From contig NZ_NUGT01000007.1 in the NCBI RefSeq assembly GCF_002574545.1, forward strand, positions 1-64,000: a stretch of DNA of 64,000 nt, given 5' to 3'. Below the pieces are notes generated by a model that ran no database searches, had not been told where the DNA came from, and saw only the letters and a program-made list of their open reading frames with translations. This DNA comes from Bacillus sp. AFS055030. GTDB lineage: Bacteria; Bacillota; Bacilli; Bacillales; Bacillaceae_G. The first letter of the stretch is position 1. The number at the start of each line of letters is the position of its first letter. Shown here one piece after another: positions 42,148 through 52,608 of this stretch. Both the position numbers and the translations under genes were made by a program.

Positions 42148-43605
42148 TTGAAGGGAAAAGTAAAAAGAATACTTATAACATTATTAGCAAATCCACTTTT
42201 CTTAATTGGATACTGGATATTTGGAGTAAAGTTAGCTGCAATTTGCAAGTATGGAAGTATCGATAAAAATCTACCTATGCTATTAATAAGCTTAGCCCTA
42301 ATAATATCGGTCATTTTATTTACCGCAATAAAAGTTATAAAAGGTAGTGAGCGGAAACAGAACAAACTAACAGATATAAAAGCATGGAAGTGGATTTCTA
42401 TAATCTTGTTTGTTGCAATAACATTATTTTATGGAGTAAACATATATAAAAGTGCGACAAATTTTGGTGGTAAACTTGCGTGGTATATAGAGTCATTGAA
42501 AAACGAAAGATCGATTAAATTTGAGCATAATAATATCTATCAATACGGTGTAGAGGGCATTTTTGAAGATATTGATAACAAGCATAAATTGCCTAAAAAA
42601 CTTTATATGGAAAATAATTTCTCCCTAAAATTTAATTCGAATGGAATCATTACATCTTTTGACACATTTGTTTATGGGAAGAATGATGATGGAAAAGAAG
42701 AAAGTTTTCTAATAACTTATGATAAAAATAAGTCGAAAAATATTACAGTCTATTTAAACGGTTATGCTGCTCCTACTTATAATAACGATAAACTATTAAA
42801 ACCTTTACTTGAAACCGTTAATGTGATTCCAATTAAAAAAGCAGTTAGTAAATGGGATGAAAATCAGTATGGATTGCTCTATTACGGCAAAAGAAATTGG
42901 GGGTACAATCCAAATGGAATCATTAATATTGATAAGAATGGAAGAGAATATCATCCGGAAACAGCGAGTACAGAAATCATTGGGTATACTGTATCGTTAT
43001 TTGTTCCTGGAATGGATCAATTCATTACACCTTCTAGATATAACTTAATAGGCGATCCAAATTGGAGCAAACCTTCTTCAAATCAAGTTACTTCAAATGA
43101 GAAGAAAAATGAACAAACAAATACAAACGAACAGTTTTTCCAATCTAAAGAAGTCGGTTATAAATTAAACGTTGCTGATAAGGCTTTAGGGAGCACGTTT
43201 TATTCATTAAGCAAAACCACTGATGAAGGCAATACATGGACCGTTATAAATAATGACCCATACAGCGGAACTGTTGGAGGCGCAACGGGAATCATCTTTT
43301 TTGATGACAAACTCGGATTTTTAGGAGCAGTTAATCCTTCTGGAAATGAAGGATCCTTATACCGCACAGACGATGGGGGTAAAACTTTCAAAAAAGTAAA
43401 CTATACACCTCACGAAGTAAAATTGCATTCCGGACAGACTATAAAACCATTTGATACGCCAAGTCTACCTTTTAAGGAAGGCGGAGTTTTAAGCATGTTG
43501 GTTGGTCAAGGTTCAGACGGGGATTATAACGGTAATAGTAGCGAACTTTATCAATCAAGGGATAATGGGCTAACGTGGAAATTTGTGAAAGAGGTTAAAA
43601 AATAG
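42148..43605 (+). CDS. Membrane-anchored protein with BNR-like repeats, unknown function
   Basis: The product has 485 residues. Hydrophobic segments lie at about 8-31, 42-63 and 82-101, followed by an extracytoplasmic region. The C-terminal 150 residues contain three BNR/sialidase-type blades: KTTDEGNTWTVIN, YRTDDGGKTFKKVN and YQSRDNGLTWKFV. Such blades are found in sialidases and photosystem-assembly-like propellers, but three are too few for a full propeller and no catalytic residues are seen. TTG start after AAGGAGGATC. It has its own terminator and stands alone between malA and the protease gene. Not recognised beyond this. Confidence 0.7.
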   Translation: MKGKVKRILITLLANPLFLIGYWIFGVKLAAICKYGSIDKNLPMLLISLALIISVILFTAIKVIKGSERKQNKLTDIKAWKWISIILFVAITLFYGVNIYKSATNFGGKLAWYIESLKNERSIKFEHNNIYQYGVEGIFEDIDNKHKLPKKLYMENNFSLKFNSNGIITSFDTFVYGKNDDGKEESFLITYDKNKSKNITVYLNGYAAPTYNNDKLLKPLLETVNVIPIKKAVSKWDENQYGLLYYGKRNWGYNPNGIINIDKNGREYHPETASTEIIGYTVSLFVPGMDQFITPSRYNLIGDPNWSKPSSNQVTSNEKKNEQTNTNEQFFQSKEVGYKLNVADKALGSTFYSLSKTTDEGNTWTVINNDPYSGTVGGATGIIFFDDKLGFLGAVNPSGNEGSLYRTDDGGKTFKKVNYTPHEVKLHSGQTIKPFDTPSLPFKEGGVLSMLVGQGSDGDYNGNSSELYQSRDNGLTWKFVKEVKK

Positions 43606-43648
43606 GCACTCATATTCAAACAGATGATTCTATAAGGAATATAAAGAA

Positions 43649-43680
43649 AGTTCTCTCAAAAAAATGAGGGTTCTTTTTTT
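43649..43680 (+). terminator. Terminator after the BNR-repeat gene
   Basis: CTCTCA and TGAGGG pair (one G-T) with flanking A/T pairs around an A-rich loop, followed by TTCTTTTTTT. Confidence 0.75.
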
Positions 43681-44045
43681 ATGTTCTTTACTTGAGTATG
43701 TAGATTAAAAATAATTAATTTATCATCAAAATATTGAAATTATTAAAATTTTTAGTGTAACAAGTTACAATTCCCCCAAATCCATCTATATAAATTACTC
43801 ATGTAAAACAATGAGAAAATGAAAATCACCTCAAATTTTAACAAAAAATGACAAGTTTCGTCCCGCATTTTACGCTAGAATTCCCCAATTTACTGTTCTT
43901 ATAACCCAAATTATAATGAAGAATGGCGACTTAATTGTCGTAAAATTTTTAAAAGTATAAAAATTTTGTTGTTAAAAGGGGGAAATGGCTAGGGGGGAAT
44001 AGGACTTTTACTCTATATTAAATTAAGAAGGGAAATGAGAAAGGT
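43681..44045. other. Intergenic region upstream of the large subtilase
   Basis: About 365 AT-rich bases. Small inverted repeats occur: GGCGACTTAATTGTCG (43925-43940) and AAATTTTTAAAAGTATAAAAATTT (split GTAAAATTTTT and AAAAATTTTG). G-rich stretches GGGGGAAATGG and AGGGGGGAAT precede the gene. No clear sigma-A promoter was found. Confidence 0.4.
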
Positions 44046-47000
44046 ATGAGCCATCGTAAAATGAAAAAGATGGTCATGTCAACGTTTCTTGCAACTTCCA
44101 CACTACTAGGATACACAGTTCCGGCGTTTGCCATGACAGGTGGAACATTTGCAAGTAATAGTCAAACTGTTCAGTTAGGCAGTAATAGCAAACTTGACTT
44201 GACTCAAGCACAACAATTACAAAATTTATATTTAGAGAAGCTACAATTTGATCCAAAGCTATTAAATTCTTCAGACCAACTAGATTTAATTATTCAATTT
44301 AATGTTGATCCAGCTCCAATTCAAATGAAAAATCAACAGAAGAATGCATCTTCTGGAAAACTTTCTGTTAATCAAGAAAACACACCTGCTGTTACGTTAG
44401 AAAGTGCTCAAACAGAAGTAAATAAAACACACAGTGACTTTAAGGGCTTTGTTAGTAATGAGTCTAAAAAATTGAAAGCAGCAGGCGAATCTAGCTCTAT
44501 TAAAATAGGAAGAGAGTATACTCAAGTATTTAACGGTTTAGCTGTCAAAATTCCTAAAAGTTCCCTTAATGATCTGTTAGCATTACCTTACGTAAAGAGT
44601 GTCTATCAAAATGTTAAATATGCTCCAATTCCAGCTTCTCAGTCAATCGATGCTCCTGCGAGCGCAACAGGAGACGGAAAGGTTTCAGATCAAAAAACAA
44701 ATCCTAATTTATTATCAACTATTCGATTAAATCGCTCTAATATACAAGCAACAAGTAGTACTAAAGAGAGCTCTTCTGTATCAGAAAAAACAGTTAATAC
44801 GCAGTCTGGGACTGTTCCACCTCCAGGTCCAGAAGGTCCACAATCTGGTGAAACAGCAATTCTTGATTGGTTAAAAATACACGATCTACAAAACGAAAAC
44901 ATCACAGGAAAAGGGGTAAAAGTCGGCGTTATTGACACAGGTCTTGACTATAATCACCCAGATCTTGCTGGAGAATACCAAGGCGGTAAGGATTTTGTAG
45001 ACAATGACAACGACCCAATGGAAACGGTCTATTCTGACTGGTTAGCTGCAAAGAATGCCAATGATTCACTTCCATCTGATCAACAAGATCCAAACTTTCC
45101 AACGGATTATCATAATTATATTACTTCTCATGGAACTCACGTAGCTGGAACAATTGCAGGTCAATCAAGAAACAGTTCTCCATATGCACTTAGAGGAGTT
45201 GCTCCAGAAGTTCAGTTATATGCTTACCGTGTGTTAGGTCCTCATGGTGGTACAGATGAGGCTGTTATGGCAGGGATTGAACAATCATATAAGGATGGGT
45301 GTAAAGTAATTAACTTATCACTTGGTGCGAATTATAATGATTCTTTGTCTTCTAATGCGGTTGCAATTAATAATATTTCAGATCTTGGAGTTACTGCGGT
45401 TATTGCTGCTGGTAATTCTGGGCCGGGGGCTGGAACATTGGGGACACCGGGGACTTCAGCAAAGGCGATAACTGTCGGCGCAATTGCTGCACCTACCCAA
45501 ATTCCAATGTTTGACATTCATTCATATGGAGCATCAGGAGAAGATTCATTTTCGATTACAAATACTCGTTTAATCGGAAAGGATTTCTCAGAATCGAATT
45601 CAAAGCTTAGTGGATTGACTCAGTATGATATCGTAGATGCTGGATATGGCACACCTGCTTGGTACGATTCTTTACGTAATAAAAATATTGATGTGAAAGA
45701 TAAGGTTGTTATTGTTAAGCGTGGTGCCGCTTCTATGGACCAACTAATGATGTACGCGGCTAATGAACATGCTAAAGCGATGATTTTATGGAATCCAACA
45801 GACAATCCTGATCTTCTATTTGATGAGCAAGGGTATTATCCATTTTATTTTGGTTCTAAGGGTAGTACGGTTTACACTTTACAAATAGGCAAGAATGATG
45901 GAACAAAATTCTATAACGCTTTTAAAGAAGGTTCGATCAAAAAAATATCTGTATCGAACGCTGGAAACTTCACAATGCCAGGTAATTCACTTGCTAGTTT
46001 TAGTTCCACTGGTCCTGTTTCAGGTTCATTAGCAATTAAACCTGATGTAGTTGCGCCAGGTATAGATATTTTCTCAACAGCTCCATATGATATATGGGAA
46101 CCAGATAACAAAGATTATTCGTATGCTTACCAATCAATGTCTGGTACATCAATGGCTACTCCTCACGTTGCAGGTATGGCAGCATTGATTTTATCAGCGC
46201 ATCCAAACTATAAGCCTGAAGATGTTAAAGTAGCATTGATGCAAACAGCGGATGCTATCGACTCACAAAAAAGCTTATTCCAGATTGGCTCAGGTAAAGC
46301 TGATCCATATCAGGCAGTGCATTCTGATATGCAATTTAAAGTAAAGGACTATATTCAATCGCGGTCATCAACTGATGATTCGTCAAGTTCCAATATCATT
46401 ACAGTAGCAAATACAACAGGTTCGTTTTCGTTTGGTTATACAGCTCGTTCACTAGACGGTTCTGTTACGAAAACAGGCGACTTGTATATTACTAATAATG
46501 GAGATAGTAAAAAGACTTTCGATGCATCAAGTGTATTCTTTAAGGATTCGTTTGTGACAAGCGGACAAGATGGTAAGGAACAAGGCGCTAAAATTAGTAT
46601 AAGTAATGCAACATCACCTGAGACTGAATTAAAGTCAATTACAGTTCCAGCAGGAGGAACAGTTCAACTAAATGTAAAATTCAATGCCCCTGCTTCAGCA
46701 GCAAGTGGGTATTATGAGGCATATATTAACTTTGTTAATACAGCTAATCCTGATGAAACTTACCGTATGCCTCTTGCTATTAACGTTCAAAGTAGAGGAC
46801 TAGATTTTAGAATTCAAAGAAAAGCCTTTACGCTAAGTGGCGATAAAAACTTTAATCCTAATACATTTGCTGTTACTCCTCAATCTTGGGCAGAGGTTCG
46901 AGTGAAAAGTCCATTAGACCCTTCATTCGGCTTTAAACTTTATATTATGGATGTAACTGGCAGTAAATATATAGGATATATTGCTACATTTAATCTTTCT

Positions 47001-50000
47001 GCTTTTACTCTTGGTAATCTAGTTTATGCACCGCTATTACTTAATGGTAGTTATTATCCTTATAAAGATCCAATTTCCAAGGATGATCCTAATTTATCAG
47101 TTAAACTGACACAACAACAATCAACCCAAAAGCAACTTGGAGAAGGTGGCTATACAATACAAGCGCGTGCTTTAGACGCTTCTAGTGGTCAGTTATATGA
47201 AAAAAACAGCACAGTTTATGTTGATAACACTCCACCAACAGTACAAATGGATAAAGGTAGTGAACCAGGTATTTATGAAATTGATCCAAATGGTCCTATG
47301 ACAGATGGAGCGCTAAAATGGTTCTCAGGAAAGGCTTATGATTCAAATGTTGATTATATGAAGAATGTTGGGCATGAAACGAAAGTTCCTGCACCACCTA
47401 ACTATGATACTGATACAGATGTAAGTCAATCTTTAGGTAGAATTGACGGAATGCTCGGTGATTCAAACTCAGCACCTTACGTCAATTATTTCCTTACTCC
47501 TAGTGGTGATGGACAATTTAAATTTGGTATTAGTAAAGAGGACCTCGTGAATACTGATGCTGACCCTCAAAAAGAAAATTACGGGGTACAGTTCAGAATT
47601 TATCCTGAAGATTATTCTTTTGCAGGTAATCTTGAAACGCAAGGACAATTTTATTATTTTGTTAAAAAAGGTAATGAGTATGTAGTGAATCGCTTCGCAC
47701 GATTAGATTCACCTGGTTCTACTACATTAAATGGGGTCGACCCTGACTTCCTTGTTGATAAAACATTAGTCTCAAAAGGAGACAACTTTAAATCAACTTT
47801 ATCTATTAAATATCCGAAAAATCTTGTTGGAGCGAAATTCTATATTGATAGCCTTTATTTTGCTGAACTTAAGGATATCGATTTTAGTCCAGAATATAAA
47901 GCCTTTTTAGCAACAAAGGGTATCACAGCTGATAAGACTTGGATTCATCAAGACACGGATGTAAATGGCGATTTTATATTCAGTTTCAATCTTCCAAAAG
48001 ATATACAAGCTCAAGGTGTATTAAATACAGCAGACACAATGAGCGAGGGTGTTGCCAAAGAAATGCCTCTTCTTGATATTAAATACAAAGTGACAAATGA
48101 TGCTGGATTAGATACATTATGGCTTCAAAGTTCAGCGAATATCCCGGAAATCACAACATATGAAGGCGGGAAAAACGGGATGGATCGAGTCCCTACATTC
48201 CTTGATAAAAAACTTTATATTAGAGGCTCAGCTTATATTAGTGGCAGTATTAGACCAGAAGGATTTCAAAACTATCCGACCTCTAATGTATTTGGTAGAT
48301 CAACGCCAATAACAGCTACTGATTCGGGCGTTGAGATTAATTTTGAAGACCCTAATGCAGGTGGTATTACGTCTAAATTACAGGTAGCTGAAGATACTAC
48401 AGCCGGCGCTACAAGTGCAAATCCAGGGATTGTTCAGAATGGTTTATTCACAACTGACCTTCCTATGCAAGCAGGAAATAAACCATACAACTTTACAATG
48501 AAAATGCCAGGTCATTTAACATACTATGGTACATTAGCTGTTAATACTGAAGGACAATATAATTACGCAGCAGGAGGAAATTATTTTGTTCCGAATGCAA
48601 TCATGCTTGCAGGTGACGTAAATGATGACGATGTAATCGATATGAAAGACATTGAGGCAGAAAGTGCAGCCTACAATAGCTTTGTCGACACACCATCAAC
48701 TTACACTAGAAATGCTGATTTAAACTTCGACGGTACAATTGATTATACCGACTTTGAATACATCATCAAAAACTTTGGAAAATATAATACGACTGCACCA
48801 AATGCTTCAACTTTAGAAGGAAAAATCGTGTTAACTACAAGTAAAACAATAACGATCACTGGGTTAGGCACATTACCAAGCGGTTCAGATCTTGCTGCAT
48901 TTAATACTGTTGTAAAACCAGTGCCATATATTAAAACAAGTGATAGCAACGCTTTCGTATATTATGGAAAAGTTAATCCGTTTCAATTATTTTCTGTAAG
49001 TTATAAAACACCAGACGTTGTATCGGGTGCATCTACAGTTACACAAATTGAGGACACAACATGGAGAGCTGCAGTAGACGGAGCAGGTGGACAAATTCTG
49101 ATTGATGGAGTCGACCGAAAAGAAGCTACTAACGTATATAATGGCGTTTCAACAAATTCGATTACCGAAAAAGTTGTAAATGGAAAAGGGCAATATGAAT
49201 TTGATCCATCATTGTTCAAAAAAGCAGGAGTCCACACAATTGTGTTCAAGGCACCAGGCTATATGGATCGCTCTTTAAAATTTAAAATGCAAAATGGTGG
49301 AGGAAATAGCTTTTCACTATTGTCACCAAACAACGTTGCAACAGTTGGAAAAGCGTTGACGTTCACTCGATCAGATACGACGGGCTCAACAGCTGCGCAC
49401 TATCGTGATATTTGGCAATCGAATATTAATTCAATAACAGTAACCGATCCAAGTAATAATGTTGTTAAAAACTTTAAGGGAGATGAATTAGCTGCTCTCT
49501 TTAACCAAGTAACACCTGCAAATGCAACAACATTTAACTTTACGATTCCGGCAGGCGTTTTCTCGACGCCATCATTAAATGGAGCAGATTGGAAGATTTC
49601 AATCGCAGCGGACAACTATGACACGTATTCATTCTCGCAAAGAATTAATGCGTTCGCGTCTCCAACATTAACGGCTGAACCAAATCGATATTTTAATGAT
49701 AATAATTCAAACCCAATTTCAATTGGAGTTGGAGCTACAACCGATACACAAGCATGGAGAGATGCAATAACAGCAGTTCAAATAGGTGGCACTACAATTC
49801 TAAGAGCAGATTTTACGGCTAATAATATTATAGTCGATGCACCAGGAACACCTATTAAAATAGATAAATCGTTGATTACAGCACCAGGAAGCATAGCGAT
49901 AAGCGTCATAGCAACAAATTACCAAACTGCTACGGTTAATCAACCTTTATACAAGCAAGGTATTACCCTAACAGCTCCTACTGGTACAATCTTTGCTGGA

Positions 50001-52067
50001 AAAGACCTAGTGATGAATTTCAATCCTAGTACTGCTTCATCTGATTGGATTTCGGCAGTGAAGGCTACTGGTAATATTAAATTTGCTGGAAATTCAATCA
50101 AAACTAGAGTTGTGATTGATGAAACAGCAGGAACATTAACAATTCCATATGATTTAGTAAGAACAAATGGTGGCTCTGCAGTTACAAGAAGCTTTGTTGT
50201 TTCAGCTCCAGGTTATGCTGACGTTAATGTAAATGCAACTGTTACACCACAAACTGCACCTTCAATTGCACTTTCGTCAACTACAGAAACGCCTCAGTTT
50301 GGCGATACGATTACTTACTCTATTAACGGGGATGATAATCCTTTATGGAGAAGCTCAATTTTACTTGCACCAACGTCAGATCAAACGATAGATAATGGTG
50401 ATGTCACTATTCAGTTCACATCTGTTTCATCAGTAAAACCATATGTCACAACATCTGTAAAAAATGGAACAGGTTCAGTAACGATTGATGGAAATGCAAC
50501 ACAATCTAATACTACTGCAGGTAACAAGAACGTTAAGTTCATATCACCTTACTTTACGCCAATCACAATCGCTCAACCATTTGCTCAAAGAACGGCACCA
50601 ACACCGGACTTGACGCCAAGTGGAATTAATAAACCAGTGATTATTACAGTACCTAATAATACTGAAAATATGAGATGGGCAAATGCAGCTAAGGCAGTTT
50701 CTGGTGATATTACAGTAGAGGGAGTATCGGTTAAATCTGACGCGACAATCTCATCAGATAAGAGCAATATCACAATAACACTTCCTGGAACAGCATTTAC
50801 AACAACAGGAAACAAAGAGATTAAGTTTACGGCATATTGCTACCCGGACACAAAGGTAACTCAAGTAGTTAAGAACAATGCACCAGTGTTTGCATCAAAA
50901 ATCGCTTATATTCAAGAAGATACGCAAATCACTACTAGCTACAATCAAGATTCAGATTGGCTTGCAGCTAACCCTGTTGTATCACTAAATGGCAAAGTCG
51001 TTGATTCTAGCAAGTACACGCTTACAGCTAAAGAACTGACATTTGTTGATCGATCATTATTTAATGACTTAGGTGATTATCACTTTACAATTTCTGCGCC
51101 TGGTTATATCGACACGTCATTTACGATTATCATAAGTGATGATTTATCACATTTGATTTCGGCAACAACTGACAGCAACGGTAATATTGATCCCGAAGGC
51201 TTTACTTCAGTGAAACATGGATCAAATCAAACGTTCAAAATCACACCGAATACAGGTTTTGAGATTGGAAGCGTTCGTATTGACGGGCAAGAAGTTACTG
51301 TAACAAACGGCGAGTACACATTTACAAATGTAACGAAGAATCATTCGATCAATGTAACGTTCAAACAAATCGTTCACATTATCACGGCAACAGCAGGAAG
51401 TAACGGTACAATTAGTCCGAGCGGTAGAATTACAGCAAATTACGGAACAAACCAAACGTATACTGTTACTCCTTATGAAGGTTATGAAGTTGCAACGTTT
51501 AAAGTAGACGGCGTCGATGCACAATTAACAAACAATACGTACACGTTTACGAATGTAACAAAAGATCATACAATTCATGTAACGTTTAAACAAATCGTAC
51601 ACACAATCACAGCAGCAGCTGGAAGCAATGGAACGATCAGTCCGAGCGGTAAAGTTTCTGTAAACCATGGGAAAGATCAAACGTTTACGGTTACACCGAA
51701 TAAGGGCTATGAAGTTGCTACATTTACTGTTGATGGCGTGAATGCAAATCTTACAAATAACTCCTATGTATTTACGAATATAACGAAGGACCACACAATT
51801 AACGTAACGTTCAAGAAAATCGTATATACAATTGTAGCATCAGCTGAAGGCAATGGAACGATCAGCCCAAGTGGAGTGCTTACATTAGATCAAGGTGTAA
51901 ATCAAACATTCAAAATTACACCTGCTAAGGGAAGTTATGAGGTTGCAACGTTTAAAGTTGATGGAGTAGATACAAAGTTAAAAAATAATACGTACACGTT
52001 TACGAATATAACTAAGAATCATACAATCAGCGTTACGTTTAAACATAAAGGTAACAGTGAAAAGTAA
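44046..52067 (+). CDS. Giant secreted S8 (subtilisin-like) serine protease with dockerin-like module and repeats
   Basis: The product has 2673 residues. A Sec signal peptide ends near VPAFAMT (about residue 30), followed by an I9-like propeptide region (about 45-200). The S8 domain has Asp297 (VIDTGLDYNHPDL), His362 (SHGTHVAGT) and Ser702 (GTSMATPHVAG), so it looks active. A PA domain is inserted at about 527-620, as in Vpr-type subtilases. A long beta-rich region follows, then a dockerin-like pair of calcium loops DVNDDDVIDMKD and DLNFDGTIDYTD (about 1521-1580). Next come about seven related modules with the pattern W...(A/S)..V...I.GY.(D) (about 1670-2365; DUF1533/Shr Hb-interacting-like) and four 75-residue C-terminal repeats. 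No LPxTG, SLH or cell-wall-binding motif is seen, so it is probably released. Start ATG 44046; ATG 44061 is possible. Confidence 0.88.
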   Translation: MSHRKMKKMVMSTFLATSTLLGYTVPAFAMTGGTFASNSQTVQLGSNSKLDLTQAQQLQNLYLEKLQFDPKLLNSSDQLDLIIQFNVDPAPIQMKNQQKNASSGKLSVNQENTPAVTLESAQTEVNKTHSDFKGFVSNESKKLKAAGESSSIKIGREYTQVFNGLAVKIPKSSLNDLLALPYVKSVYQNVKYAPIPASQSIDAPASATGDGKVSDQKTNPNLLSTIRLNRSNIQATSSTKESSSVSEKTVNTQSGTVPPPGPEGPQSGETAILDWLKIHDLQNENITGKGVKVGVIDTGLDYNHPDLAGEYQGGKDFVDNDNDPMETVYSDWLAAKNANDSLPSDQQDPNFPTDYHNYITSHGTHVAGTIAGQSRNSSPYALRGVAPEVQLYAYRVLGPHGGTDEAVMAGIEQSYKDGCKVINLSLGANYNDSLSSNAVAINNISDLGVTAVIAAGNSGPGAGTLGTPGTSAKAITVGAIAAPTQIPMFDIHSYGASGEDSFSITNTRLIGKDFSESNSKLSGLTQYDIVDAGYGTPAWYDSLRNKNIDVKDKVVIVKRGAASMDQLMMYAANEHAKAMILWNPTDNPDLLFDEQGYYPFYFGSKGSTVYTLQIGKNDGTKFYNAFKEGSIKKISVSNAGNFTMPGNSLASFSSTGPVSGSLAIKPDVVAPGIDIFSTAPYDIWEPDNKDYSYAYQSMSGTSMATPHVAGMAALILSAHPNYKPEDVKVALMQTADAIDSQKSLFQIGSGKADPYQAVHSDMQFKVKDYIQSRSSTDDSSSSNIITVANTTGSFSFGYTARSLDGSVTKTGDLYITNNGDSKKTFDASSVFFKDSFVTSGQDGKEQGAKISISNATSPETELKSITVPAGGTVQLNVKFNAPASAASGYYEAYINFVNTANPDETYRMPLAINVQSRGLDFRIQRKAFTLSGDKNFNPNTFAVTPQSWAEVRVKSPLDPSFGFKLYIMDVTGSKYIGYIATFNLSAFTLGNLVYAPLLLNGSYYPYKDPISKDDPNLSVKLTQQQSTQKQLGEGGYTIQARALDASSGQLYEKNSTVYVDNTPPTVQMDKGSEPGIYEIDPNGPMTDGALKWFSGKAYDSNVDYMKNVGHETKVPAPPNYDTDTDVSQSLGRIDGMLGDSNSAPYVNYFLTPSGDGQFKFGISKEDLVNTDADPQKENYGVQFRIYPEDYSFAGNLETQGQFYYFVKKGNEYVVNRFARLDSPGSTTLNGVDPDFLVDKTLVSKGDNFKSTLSIKYPKNLVGAKFYIDSLYFAELKDIDFSPEYKAFLATKGITADKTWIHQDTDVNGDFIFSFNLPKDIQAQGVLNTADTMSEGVAKEMPLLDIKYKVTNDAGLDTLWLQSSANIPEITTYEGGKNGMDRVPTFLDKKLYIRGSAYISGSIRPEGFQNYPTSNVFGRSTPITATDSGVEINFEDPNAGGITSKLQVAEDTTAGATSANPGIVQNGLFTTDLPMQAGNKPYNFTMKMPGHLTYYGTLAVNTEGQYNYAAGGNYFVPNAIMLAGDVNDDDVIDMKDIEAESAAYNSFVDTPSTYTRNADLNFDGTIDYTDFEYIIKNFGKYNTTAPNASTLEGKIVLTTSKTITITGLGTLPSGSDLAAFNTVVKPVPYIKTSDSNAFVYYGKVNPFQLFSVSYKTPDVVSGASTVTQIEDTTWRAAVDGAGGQILIDGVDRKEATNVYNGVSTNSITEKVVNGKGQYEFDPSLFKKAGVHTIVFKAPGYMDRSLKFKMQNGGGNSFSLLSPNNVATVGKALTFTRSDTTGSTAAHYRDIWQSNINSITVTDPSNNVVKNFKGDELAALFNQVTPANATTFNFTIPAGVFSTPSLNGADWKISIAADNYDTYSFSQRINAFASPTLTAEPNRYFNDNNSNPISIGVGATTDTQAWRDAITAVQIGGTTILRADFTANNIIVDAPGTPIKIDKSLITAPGSIAISVIATNYQTATVNQPLYKQGITLTAPTGTIFAGKDLVMNFNPSTASSDWISAVKATGNIKFAGNSIKTRVVIDETAGTLTIPYDLVRTNGGSAVTRSFVVSAPGYADVNVNATVTPQTAPSIALSSTTETPQFGDTITYSINGDDNPLWRSSILLAPTSDQTIDNGDVTIQFTSVSSVKPYVTTSVKNGTGSVTIDGNATQSNTTAGNKNVKFISPYFTPITIAQPFAQRTAPTPDLTPSGINKPVIITVPNNTENMRWANAAKAVSGDITVEGVSVKSDATISSDKSNITITLPGTAFTTTGNKEIKFTAYCYPDTKVTQVVKNNAPVFASKIAYIQEDTQITTSYNQDSDWLAANPVVSLNGKVVDSSKYTLTAKELTFVDRSLFNDLGDYHFTISAPGYIDTSFTIIISDDLSHLISATTDSNGNIDPEGFTSVKHGSNQTFKITPNTGFEIGSVRIDGQEVTVTNGEYTFTNVTKNHSINVTFKQIVHIITATAGSNGTISPSGRITANYGTNQTYTVTPYEGYEVATFKVDGVDAQLTNNTYTFTNVTKDHTIHVTFKQIVHTITAAAGSNGTISPSGKVSVNHGKDQTFTVTPNKGYEVATFTVDGVNANLTNNSYVFTNITKDHTINVTFKKIVYTIVASAEGNGTISPSGVLTLDQGVNQTFKITPAKGSYEVATFKVDGVDTKLKNNTYTFTNITKNHTISVTFKHKGNSEK
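51150..52052 (+). repeat. Four tandem 225-bp coding repeats at the protease 3' end
   Basis: Units start at 51150, 51375, 51600 and 51825, exactly 225 bases apart; the last is three bases longer. Each encodes about 75 residues with the pattern I.A.AGSNGTISPSG....G.(N/D)QT(F/Y).(V/I)TP.(K/E)GYEV..F.VDG, then T(F)TN(V/I)TK(D/N)HTI.VTFK. This resembles the bacterial repeat family often found in surface proteins. Units 2 and 3 are the most alike. Confidence 0.93.
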
Positions 52068-52180
52068 TGGATCAACCGTAATTGACAGAGAATGTAAGAC
52101 GTTCAAAAAGTAAATGTTTATATAAATAGAAAATATATTTTTTCGAACGGGGAATGAAAGGACTCAAATTGAGTTGAACT

Positions 52181-52214
52181 AGGCTGTCGGGATTTTCTCG
52201 ACAGTCTCTTTTTT
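52181..52214 (+). terminator. Terminator after the large protease
   Basis: GACTGTCG-type arms GGCTGTCG and CGACAGTC pair around GGATTTTCT and run into TCTTTTTT. Confidence 0.88.
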
Positions 52215-52502
52215 GTGTATAACTTACATAAATTGGAGTAGTTTTAGACTAAATTTTGGTTACATTAAATAATTTTAAAATAATAAGCAAATCTTTCCTT
52301 CAGATATTATAAATTGTTCACGAGACAAAGTTAAAATAAGCGCTTACTATATAAAGGTAGGGAATATTAAATAATAGTGGGTCAGAATTTGTTTTTCTAA
52401 AATAAGGACCTTAATGATAGATTTTTAACTTTTTTACATTGTTTAAATAGTTTATAATTATCAGATAAAGAAAAAAATTTTTTGGACAAATTATAATAGA
52501 AA
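52215..52502. other. Intergenic region with cre-like sequence
   Basis: AT-rich, no gene. AATAAGCGCTTACT (52335-52348) has the palindromic core AAGCGCTTAC and matches the cre consensus at 11 of 14 positions. It is a weak candidate for CcpA control of mqo, over 340 bases upstream. Confidence 0.35.
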
Positions 52503-52598
52503 TATACTATTAATTGGTTATAATTAAATAGTGATATACTATTATTAAAATGTAGTTTAAATGTGTTATACTATTAATAAGATATAATTGAGACAGAA
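52503..52598 (+). repeat. Three 32-bp periodic repeats upstream of mqo
   Basis: TATACTATTA occurs at 52503, 52535 and 52567, exactly 32 bases apart. The first and third units also share AAT then TATAATT at the same offset. Each copy includes a -10-like TATACT, and 32 bases is about three helical turns, so a regulator or polymerase could bind on one face. Confidence 0.75.
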
Positions 52599-52608
52599 AA
52601 GGTGTGTT

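Noticed and set aside
44690-44938. Antisense reading frames inside the protease gene
   Set aside because: Several open frames of 60-100 codons occur on the minus strand, but none has a ribosome-binding site or recognisable domain; they are by-products of the long coding sequence.
51150-52052. CRISPR-like array in the regularly spaced repeats
   Set aside because: The 225-base units are coding, in frame, and similar along their whole length, with no short identical repeats separated by unique spacers.
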